Of a stretch of DNA of 64,000 nt, positions 53,772 through 59,986 are shown one piece after another. This stretch comes from Candidatus Epilinea brevis (GTDB lineage: Bacteria > Chloroflexota > Anaerolineae > Epilineales > Epilineaceae): the NCBI GenBank assembly GCA_016710785.1, contig JADJUE010000001.1, positions 558,001 through 622,000 on the forward strand, given 5' to 3'. The position numbers and the translations under genes are program-made. The number at the start of each line of letters is the position of its first letter. The stretch's first letter is position 1. The notes beneath the pieces are model-generated. The model was not told where the DNA came from. It saw only the letters and a program-made list of their open reading frames with translations, and ran no database searches.

Positions 53772-54713
53772 ATGGACCCCACCATGGACCCCTCCCCGGG
53801 CCCCCCCCCGGGTACCCCCCCGGTCGCCCTGCCCGTCGCCGCGCCGCCCGGCGACGCGAAGCTGTTCCTGCGCCGCCTGCTGGGCCACCGGCTGGCCTTG
53901 GCGGGGCTGATCATCATCGCCTTCCTGGGCACCTGCGCCCTGCTGGCGCCCTGGCTGGCATCCGAGCGCCCGCAGCCGCCCTTCGGGGTCTGGGCGATTG
54001 CGCCGCGGCTGAAGCTGCAGCCGCCTTCATGGTTGCATCCCCTGGGCACCGATCAGCTGGGCCGGGACCAGCTCAGCCGCATGCTCTACGGCGCGCGGGT
54101 CTCCCTGCTCATCGGCATCTTCAGCGTGACCTTGGCCATCGCCCTGGGCACCCTGCTGGGCGCGGTCGCCGGCTTCTGGGGCGGCCGGGTGGACGGGCTG
54201 ATCATGCGCCTCATGGACATCATGCTGGCCTTCCCCTCGCTGCTGCTGGCCCTGGCCGTGGTGGTGATCATCGGCAAGGGGCTGCTCAACGCCATGCTGG
54301 CGGTGGGCATCATCTCCATCCCCAACTACGCGCGCATCGTGCGCGCCTCGGTGCTGGCCGAGGTGCACAAGGACTACGTCGAGGCCAGCCGCGCCCTGGG
54401 GGCCTCGCGCGGCCGCCTGCTGTGGCGCCATGTGCTGCCCAACGCCCTCTCGCCCCTGATCGTCTCCGGCAGCCTGGGCATCGGCACGGCCATCCTGGAC
54501 ACGGCGGGGCTGGGCTTCCTGGGCCTGGGCGCCCAGCCGCCCCTGGCCGAATGGGGCCTGATGCTCTCCGACAACCGCCAGAAGCTCTTCGGCGAATGGT
54601 GGCTGGTGGTGGCGCCCGGCCTGGCCATCATGCTGACGGTCCTGGGCTTCAACCTGCTGGGCGACGGCCTGCGCGACATCATGGACCCCCGCCTGCGGCG
54701 GGGACGGCGCTGA
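53772..54713 (+). CDS. ABC transporter permease, DppC/OppC type
   Basis: This protein of about 313 residues is an inner-membrane permease of peptide/nickel-type importers. It has the N-terminal OppC_N segment (FLRRLLGHRLALAGLIIIAFLGTCALLAPWLA), HPLGTDQLGRDQLSRMLYGARVSLLIG, and the BPD transport core with the ATPase-contact loop YVEASRALGASRGRLLWRHVLPNA, then GWLMLSDNRQKLF-like and LGFNLLGDGLRDIMDPRLRR ends. The start could be ATG 53763, 53772 or 53784. The usual DppB, ATPase and binding-protein partners are not adjacent, so it is an orphan gene here. Confidence 0.88.
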   Translation: MDPTMDPSPGPPPGTPPVALPVAAPPGDAKLFLRRLLGHRLALAGLIIIAFLGTCALLAPWLASERPQPPFGVWAIAPRLKLQPPSWLHPLGTDQLGRDQLSRMLYGARVSLLIGIFSVTLAIALGTLLGAVAGFWGGRVDGLIMRLMDIMLAFPSLLLALAVVVIIGKGLLNAMLAVGIISIPNYARIVRASVLAEVHKDYVEASRALGASRGRLLWRHVLPNALSPLIVSGSLGIGTAILDTAGLGFLGLGAQPPLAEWGLMLSDNRQKLFGEWWLVVAPGLAIMLTVLGFNLLGDGLRDIMDPRLRRGRR

Positions 54714-54785
54714 GTCCATGGGCCGGCGGACGCGCCAGAAGGCCCTGCCTGGCCCCCTCCCGACCCGCGACCGTCTGGATCCGCC

Positions 54786-54791
54786 TATAAT
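54786..54791 (+). promoter_or_regulatory. Putative -10 element (TATAAT) of the subtilase gene
   Basis: A perfect TATAAT lies 30 bases before ATG 54822. No matching -35 is visible. GAGGTG (54813-54818) is the ribosome site. Confidence 0.45.
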
Positions 54792-54821
54792 GCTGTATCC
54801 GCTCCCGTCTTCGAGGTGATC

Positions 54822-56546
54822 ATGCACAGCTCCACCGTCATCCGCCGCCTGCCGCTCCTCCTGCTGGCCCTCGCCCTGGCCCCGGCCCGCATGGCGGTGG
54901 CCCGGCCCGACGGTGCACCGGCCAGGGCCGTGGGTAGCTTCACCCGCCCCGCCGCCGGCCTGTACCTGCCGGCCGATGTGCGCGCCGCCATCGACGTCGC
55001 GGGCGAGGCCGAGCTGCTGATCGGCCTGGCCGACGGGATGGCCGATGATGCCCCCTTGCCGGCCCTGCAGGCCGCCGCCGCGCGGGTGCAGGCCGCCGTC
55101 CTGGCGGGCTACGGGCCGGACGAGTTGCGGGTGGTCGGCCGCTACGACAACCTGCCTATCCTGCATGCCTGGGCCAGCGCGGCGGGGCTTGAGCGCCTGG
55201 CGGCGGATCCACGGGTGGCCTCGGTGGAGCTGGTGGTCAAGGTCTACCCGCTGGGCCCGGCCCTGAGCCCGGCCCAGCGGCCGGCGCTGATGGCCGAGGC
55301 GCGCCTGACGGTGGGTGCGGACAAGGTCTTCGACAAGTGGGGCTTCGACGGCACCGGCGTGGGTGTGGCCGTGTTGGACACGGGCATCGACAACGACCAC
55401 AAAGACTTCGAAGGGGCCATCGTGGCCCAGCAATGCTTCAGCGAGGGCTCGCGCAGCTGCGCCCCACGAGGCCTGCCCAAGAGCGACAACGCGGAGGACG
55501 AGTACGGGCATGGCACGGGGGTCAGCGGCATGATCCTGGGTCGCGGAGTCACCAAGGGGCTGAACGAGAACAACAAGCAGGTGACGGCCTTGGGCATCGC
55601 TCCACGCGCCAGCCTGGTGGCGGTGCGGGTCTTCCGCGACAACGGCGGGGCCTACGACCCGGACATCGTCTCCGGCTTGGACTGGGTGCTCAACAAGCAG
55701 AAGGAGCACAACATCCGCGCGGTCAACATGAGCCTGGGCGGCGGCGCGGAGATCGGCACCAACTGCGACAACAGCCACGCCACGGTCAAGGCCGCTTTCG
55801 GTCGCCTGGTCGCCCGCTCGGTGACCGTCGTGGTGGCCACGGGCAACGGCGGCAACTCGGATCGGGTGGCATTTCCGGCCTGCATCTCCAACGCCATGAG
55901 CGTGGGCGCCACCTACGACCGGACCTACGATGGCCCCGCTCGCCTGGCCAACGGCGGCATGTGGTGCGCGCGGCAGACGGCGCCGGACATCTTCACCATC
56001 GCCTGCTTCACGGACCGCGGCCGTTCCCTGGACGTGCTGGCCCCAGGCCTGATCATCACCCATCCGGCCTTGGGCGGGGGCATCGACTCGGGCGCGGGCA
56101 CCTCCTACGCCACGCCGATCGTGGCGGGCATCGTCGCCCTCCTGGCCCAGGCCAAGTCAGACCTGCGGGCGGCGGACATCCAGCGGCTGCTGCAGGACAC
56201 GGGGCGGGACGTCACGCATCCGGAATCCGGCGACATCCTGAAGCTGGTGGACGCCTTTGCCGCGGTGTCCAAGGTGATGCCGGCGCTGCCGCCGACTGCC
56301 GTGCCCACCACTGCGGCGACCGCCACCGCCACGGCCACCAGCCGCCCGACGAACACGGCAACGGCAACCAGCCTTGCGGGCGACACGGCCACGCCCAACC
56401 CATCCTTCACCCCACCGGCCACGGCGACGGCCCGGCCCTCGGTCACCCTCACCGCCACCAGCCGTCCGGTGGACACCGCTACCCGTCCGGCGCCCACCAG
56501 CGGCACCGAAACGGGCCGCATCTTCCTGCCCTTCCTGGAGCGCTAG
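54822..56546 (+). CDS. Secreted subtilisin-like protease (S8) with Thr/Pro linker and FLPF tag
   Basis: This is a 574-residue protein. A signal peptide (RRLPLLLLALALAPARMAVA) is followed by an inhibitor-I9-like prodomain (residues ~60-150) and the S8 catalytic domain: Asp in VAVLDTGIDNDHKDF, His in EYGHGTGVSGMILG, oxyanion Asn in VVVATGNGGNSD, and Ser in SGAGTSYATPIVAGIVALL. A Thr/Ala/Pro linker of ~90 residues closes with GRIFLPFLER at the very C-terminus, the clearest example of the shared tag. The start is ATG 54822. It should be active outside the cell. Confidence 0.92.
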   Translation: MHSSTVIRRLPLLLLALALAPARMAVARPDGAPARAVGSFTRPAAGLYLPADVRAAIDVAGEAELLIGLADGMADDAPLPALQAAAARVQAAVLAGYGPDELRVVGRYDNLPILHAWASAAGLERLAADPRVASVELVVKVYPLGPALSPAQRPALMAEARLTVGADKVFDKWGFDGTGVGVAVLDTGIDNDHKDFEGAIVAQQCFSEGSRSCAPRGLPKSDNAEDEYGHGTGVSGMILGRGVTKGLNENNKQVTALGIAPRASLVAVRVFRDNGGAYDPDIVSGLDWVLNKQKEHNIRAVNMSLGGGAEIGTNCDNSHATVKAAFGRLVARSVTVVVATGNGGNSDRVAFPACISNAMSVGATYDRTYDGPARLANGGMWCARQTAPDIFTIACFTDRGRSLDVLAPGLIITHPALGGGIDSGAGTSYATPIVAGIVALLAQAKSDLRAADIQRLLQDTGRDVTHPESGDILKLVDAFAAVSKVMPALPPTAVPTTAATATATATSRPTNTATATSLAGDTATPNPSFTPPATATARPSVTLTATSRPVDTATRPAPTSGTETGRIFLPFLER

Positions 56547-56616
56547 GACAGCCCGGCGCCGCCGGATCGACAAGGTCTACGGTTCGCCATCCCGCTCTCG
56601 CCCTGGAGTCAAGCTT

Positions 56617-56907
56617 ATGGTCCTACGTCGCAGCATCCGCCTGGCCGGTCTCATCGCTCTGCCGCTGCTCCTCAGCGGCTGCCTGCCGGGCGACGGCGTC
56701 AACAGCGCCACCGATCTGGCCGGCTTCTTCTGGGGCGTCTGGCATGGCTGGGTGGCGCCCATCTCACTGGTCTACGGCTACTTCAAGCCGGGCATCCGCA
56801 TCTATGAAACGGCCAACAGCGGCTGGTTCTACGACCTGGGCTTCTACATGGCGGTGATCAGCGGCTTCGGCGGCTTGAACCTGGCCCGCGGGCGGCGGAA
56901 GGAATAG
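56617..56907 (+). CDS. Small lipoprotein with one or two membrane-like segments
   Basis: This is a 96-residue protein. The lipobox is LALPLLLSGC with Cys near residue 22. The rest is hydrophobic (TDLAGFFWGVWHGWVAPISLVYGYF, and WFYDLGFYMAVISGFGGLNLARG). Small proteins with this FFWGxWHGxxAPxSLxxxxF pattern occur in many bacteria as uncharacterised membrane proteins. The start is ATG 56617 with GGAG ten bases upstream; the open frame back to 56374 is a shadow of the protease tail. It lies 70 bp after the protease gene. Confidence 0.8.
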   Translation: MVLRRSIRLAGLIALPLLLSGCLPGDGVNSATDLAGFFWGVWHGWVAPISLVYGYFKPGIRIYETANSGWFYDLGFYMAVISGFGGLNLARGRRKE

Positions 56908-56977
56908 CCGGCGCGGGGAAGCCCAGCGAACCTCGAGTCGCCGCAGCCACAGGGAGGGACGGGCAGCGGTCAGGGCA

Positions 56978-58975
56978 TCAGGGACCTAGCACCGCCGGCA
57001 GGATCTCCTCTGCCAGGAGGCCGAAGACCCCATCGTGGGTAGCGTCGGGATTGCCGGCGAAGGCGTTGGCGGTGATGACGACCAGCAAGTCGTCCATGGG
57101 CACCACAAAGAGGAACTGCCCGCCGTAACCCCAGGCAAAGCTGACGTCGCGGCCGGCGACGAGCCGGCGCCACCACCAGCGCCCGTAGCGGTCGCCCTCC
57201 CCGGTCGGCTGCTGTGGCGCCAGGGAATCCCGCACCCAGTCGGCCGTCAGGATGCTCCGTCCATCGATGACGCCGTCCCGTAGGTACAGCTGGCCGAAGC
57301 GCGCCAGGTCCCGGGGACGCAGCCACAGCTCGCTGCCACCCATGCTCTGGCCCGCGGGATCATGATCCCAGCGCGGCGCGGCGATGCCCAAGGGCGCGAA
57401 GAGCCGCGCCTGAGCGAAGGCCCGGAGCGGCTGACCGACGGCCACCTCGAGGGCCGCCGCGCCCACATGGGTCAACCCGGTGCTGTACACCCAGCGCTCA
57501 CCCGGCCCCGCCTCCACCGCCTGCCCGGCGACGTAGGCCGGCCAATCCTCGCTGCCGACCATGCCCTCCAGCGACGCGTCGGTTTCGTCCCAGGCCAGGC
57601 CGGCGCGCATGTCCAGCAGATCGCGGACACGGATGCGGCTGTTGGGCGCCGCGCCGAAGAGGCTGGGCAGCAGTCTGCCCACCGGCTCGTCCAGACCTTC
57701 GATCATCCCGTCGGCGATGGCGATGCCGAAGAGCGCCGAGAGCAGGCTCTTGGAGACGCTCTTCACGTTGCTCGCCTGGGCCGCGTCGGCGCCGCGCCAA
57801 TAGCGTTCCAGCACCAACTGGTCATGGCGCAGCACCAGCATGCTGCGCAGGTAAGGCAGCGCGGCCGCGCGCGCAGCGGCAGCCTCCAGCCGGGCCGGGT
57901 CCAGCCCCAGCGTCCTGGCGTCAGCCGTCGGCCAGGAATAGCCGGCGGTGACGCCGGCGCCGGCCGCGCTCCACCAATGGCCGGCGATGGGCTGCCAGTC
58001 GGCGGAGGCGTCGCCCATGACGATCCGGCGCCGGCTGCGGCTGGGATCCACGGGGTCCAAGAGGTCCAGGGTCATGGCCAGGGAGTCGTAGAGGCCGATG
58101 CTGTCGCGCCCGTCGCCGTCCCAGTCGCCGGCCACCGCCTGGCGCCCAGGCCGGTCGGTGGCCCAGCGGCGCGGCGTCGCGTCCGCGCCAAGCCCCGGCC
58201 ACAGCCACAGGCTGCCGTCGGCTGGATCATAGAGCCCTAGTTCGTCCCGCCCGTCGCCGTCCCAGTCGCCGGCAAGAGCCTGCCAATGCAGCTCGGCCCA
58301 GGTGGCTTCCGCGGCCGGCTGAATGCCGGCGAGGCGGTAGGCGCGAAGGGGCGTTGCGGCCGCCGCATCCGCCCAGAGACGCAGTTCCAGGGTCCAGGGA
58401 TTCAGGAGGCCCACGCCGTCGTGACCGCGGCCATCCCAGTCGCCGGCCACGGCCAGCCGCCAGGGCTCGCCGAAGGCCGCCGCATGAAGTTCCTGGCCCG
58501 GCACCTGCGCGGTGGCCAGGAGGACCCGCCCGGCCCGCACGTCATAGAGCCCGGGCTCGTCCCAACCGTCCCCGTCCCAGTCTCCCACCAGGGGCAAGGC
58601 GGCCCCGTAGGCCGTGCGATCGGCGCCCAGGTGGTAACGGCGCCCGTTATCGGCGCGCTCGGGCCACAGCCAGACCAGGTCCCCGCTGGGGCCGAAGAGA
58701 CCGGGAGCATCGGCGGGCCAGGGCTCTGGGGTCGGGGGCGGGGGCGTGGTCGCGGTCAGTGACGTGGCGGGTCGCGGTCGAGAGCGCGGTCGCGGTCGGA
58801 TGGAAGGGCGCTGCCGACGGGGTCGCGGTGGCGCCGGTGAACGCCGTGGGCGTCGGCGGGGCGGGCAGGGGCGCGGCCAGACGGAGGATAAGCGGCAGGT
58901 AGATCCGCGATGGCGTCTGAGCGACGGCGCGCGGAATGCGGGTGGCGGCGAACGGCCCCGATGACAGCGGCGCAA
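56978..58975 (-). CDS. FG-GAP-like repeats fused to a beta-lactamase-family serine hydrolase (C-terminal part)
   Basis: The believable sequence begins near 58760 (TATTPPPPTPEPW). Four FG-GAP-like loops follow (LVGDWDGDGWDEPGLYD, VAGDWDGRGHDGVGLLN, LAGDWDGDGRDELGLYD, VAGDWDGDGRDSIGLYD). The C-terminal ~350 residues are a class C beta-lactamase/DD-peptidase fold: the nucleophile Ser and Lys in SVSKSLLSALFGIAIADG, a Tyr in WVYSTGLTHVG, and WGYGGQFLFVVP in place of the HxG motif. It is probably an esterase or peptidase acting outside the cell. The upstream 58760-58975 part of this frame is a shadow; the true N-terminus lies in the 58647-59093 frame. Confidence 0.78.
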   Translation of the reverse strand: MRRCHRGRSPPPAFRAPSLRRHRGSTCRLSSVWPRPCPPRRRPRRSPAPPRPRRQRPSIRPRPRSRPRPATSLTATTPPPPTPEPWPADAPGLFGPSGDLVWLWPERADNGRRYHLGADRTAYGAALPLVGDWDGDGWDEPGLYDVRAGRVLLATAQVPGQELHAAAFGEPWRLAVAGDWDGRGHDGVGLLNPWTLELRLWADAAAATPLRAYRLAGIQPAAEATWAELHWQALAGDWDGDGRDELGLYDPADGSLWLWPGLGADATPRRWATDRPGRQAVAGDWDGDGRDSIGLYDSLAMTLDLLDPVDPSRSRRRIVMGDASADWQPIAGHWWSAAGAGVTAGYSWPTADARTLGLDPARLEAAAARAAALPYLRSMLVLRHDQLVLERYWRGADAAQASNVKSVSKSLLSALFGIAIADGMIEGLDEPVGRLLPSLFGAAPNSRIRVRDLLDMRAGLAWDETDASLEGMVGSEDWPAYVAGQAVEAGPGERWVYSTGLTHVGAAALEVAVGQPLRAFAQARLFAPLGIAAPRWDHDPAGQSMGGSELWLRPRDLARFGQLYLRDGVIDGRSILTADWVRDSLAPQQPTGEGDRYGRWWWRRLVAGRDVSFAWGYGGQFLFVVPMDDLLVVITANAFAGNPDATHDGVFGLLAEEILPAVLGP

Positions 58976-59093
58976 CGGCCGCGGTCAGGACTGCAACAAG
59001 CCACAGGCCGGCCGCGGCCGCGCGCACCCACCGGATCTCCAGCCGCCTGTCGCCGGAGCCTGGCCGCTGTCGCTCCATCGCTGATCGCCCCAT
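58647..59093 (-). CDS. N-terminal part of the serine-hydrolase gene: signal peptide and YLPL tag
   Basis: From ATG 59093 (AGGAG eight bases upstream): signal peptide (AAAAGLWLVAVLTAAVAPLSS ending near AVAQ), then SRIYLPLILRL, the Leu-Pro tag at the mature N-terminus, and a Pro/Thr linker (PPTPTAFTGATATPS). In the Thr-Ala-rich tract at about 58745-58790 the frame is lost by an apparent +1 base; beyond it this frame is shadow. Joined, the protein would have about 650 residues. The tract is built of short gcggtcg-like repeats, a place where slippage is plausible. Confidence 0.72.
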   Translation of the reverse strand: MGRSAMERQRPGSGDRRLEIRWVRAAAAGLWLVAVLTAAVAPLSSGPFAATRIPRAVAQTPSRIYLPLILRLAAPLPAPPTPTAFTGATATPSAAPFHPTATALSTATRHVTDRDHAPAPDPRALARRCSRSLRPQRGPGLAVARARR

Positions 59094-59241
59094 CGCCCCG
59101 CTCCTGCGCCCGTCGGCCGGCTGCCCCAAGACGCGGCGTCGGGAGCGGCTGAATCCTGCCAGAGCGGGCGGGGGCGGGCAAGCCGGGGCTACGGGCCGAA
59201 CACCCGGCGACTCAAGCCGCGGGCCACACAAGCGCCTCGAA

Positions 59242-59538
59242 TCAGGCCGCCTCGGCCGCCAGTTCGCGCTGCACTTCCGGCGGCAGGTTCTCCCAGCGCA
59301 CACCGATGAGCGCGCCGTAGATGGCATAGAGCGTCGTCACGTTGGTATCCTCGGGCCAGGCGGCCTTGAGACGGCGCCAGGTGGCCACAGCGCCCAGGCT
59401 GCGAAGGACCTCGGGGCTGTGGACGCCGACGCTCTGCAGGCGGCGGAGGGTGAAGGGGCCGATGTTGGTCATGCGGGCCAGGCTGTCGTCGGCGGCGGCG
59501 GCGAGGATGTGGGCGGTTCCAAGGGCTGAAGCGATCAT
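59242..59538 (-). CDS. Stand-alone TfoX C-terminal-domain protein
   Basis: This 98-residue protein matches the TfoX_C helical domain: LARMTNIGPFTLRRLQSVGVHSPEVLRSLGAVATWRRLKAA, then VTTLYAIYGALIGVRWENLPPEVQREL. The N-terminal half of TfoX/Sxy, the competence regulator, is absent. The domain resembles helix-hairpin-helix folds, and its role is not established. The start is ATG 59538 with an AAAGGA-like site; the frame is open to 59874, but the promoter lies inside that extension. It is preceded by a strong promoter with an SOS-type operator (59573-59616), so it may be DNA-damage induced. Confidence 0.82.
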   Translation of the reverse strand: MIASALGTAHILAAAADDSLARMTNIGPFTLRRLQSVGVHSPEVLRSLGAVATWRRLKAAWPEDTNVTTLYAIYGALIGVRWENLPPEVQRELAAEAA

Positions 59539-59572
59539 GGTGGGCGTCCTTTGGGCTCTTCCAACGCGAATA

Positions 59573-59616
59573 GAACAAGTGTTCGTGAGTATACGAGACG
59601 CCGTCCGCCAAGTCAA
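59573..59616 (-). promoter_or_regulatory. Strong promoter with a LexA/DinR-type operator (GAAC-N4-GTTC) over the start site
   Basis: On the minus strand: TTGACT (59616-59611), a 17-base spacer, TATACT (59593-59588), then the palindrome GAACACTTGTTC (59584-59573) exactly where transcription should begin (~59581). The palindrome fits the Gram-positive SOS box CGAACRNRYGTTCG on the plus strand in its core. The leader to ATG 59538 would be about 43 bases. Confidence 0.72.
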
Positions 59617-59986
59617 TAGGCCAAGGGCGGCGGCAAGGTCGTCCATGGCCGCGAGGGGATCTTCCATCTCGCCCACGCAGGCCTCCTGGGCTGAGGCGTC
59701 AGGCCATCCGGCCGCCTCACTGATGATTGACGCGAGGACGCCTACGCGTGATCGCGGGTAGCCGACCTGGCAGGGTGGGCGGTTGACGGATGTGATCGCG
59801 GTGGCTATACCTTCGCCATGGTCCAACCAAGCGGCCTGAAGGTCTCGTTGTCCGCGATTCCACCAGTTGGTCACGACCAGTCGGTTTCAGGCGGCGGTGG
59901 TCCGCACGTGGCTGTCATCAGCCTTGCCCACGAGGGCCGGCGTTCAGCCCCGATCGCCGCTTGCTGGGTCGAAGAGCGTGATTGAG
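59617..59986. other. Intergenic region without recognised genes
   Basis: Open frames exist on both strands (for example minus 59874 downwards), but none has a recognisable fold or a ribosome site. It should contain the promoter of the kelch gene; I see no clear hexamers. Confidence 0.4.

Noticed and set aside
59539..59874. N-terminal extension of the TfoX_C gene
   Set aside because: A strong promoter and operator lie within it, and it has no recognisable N-terminal TfoX domain.
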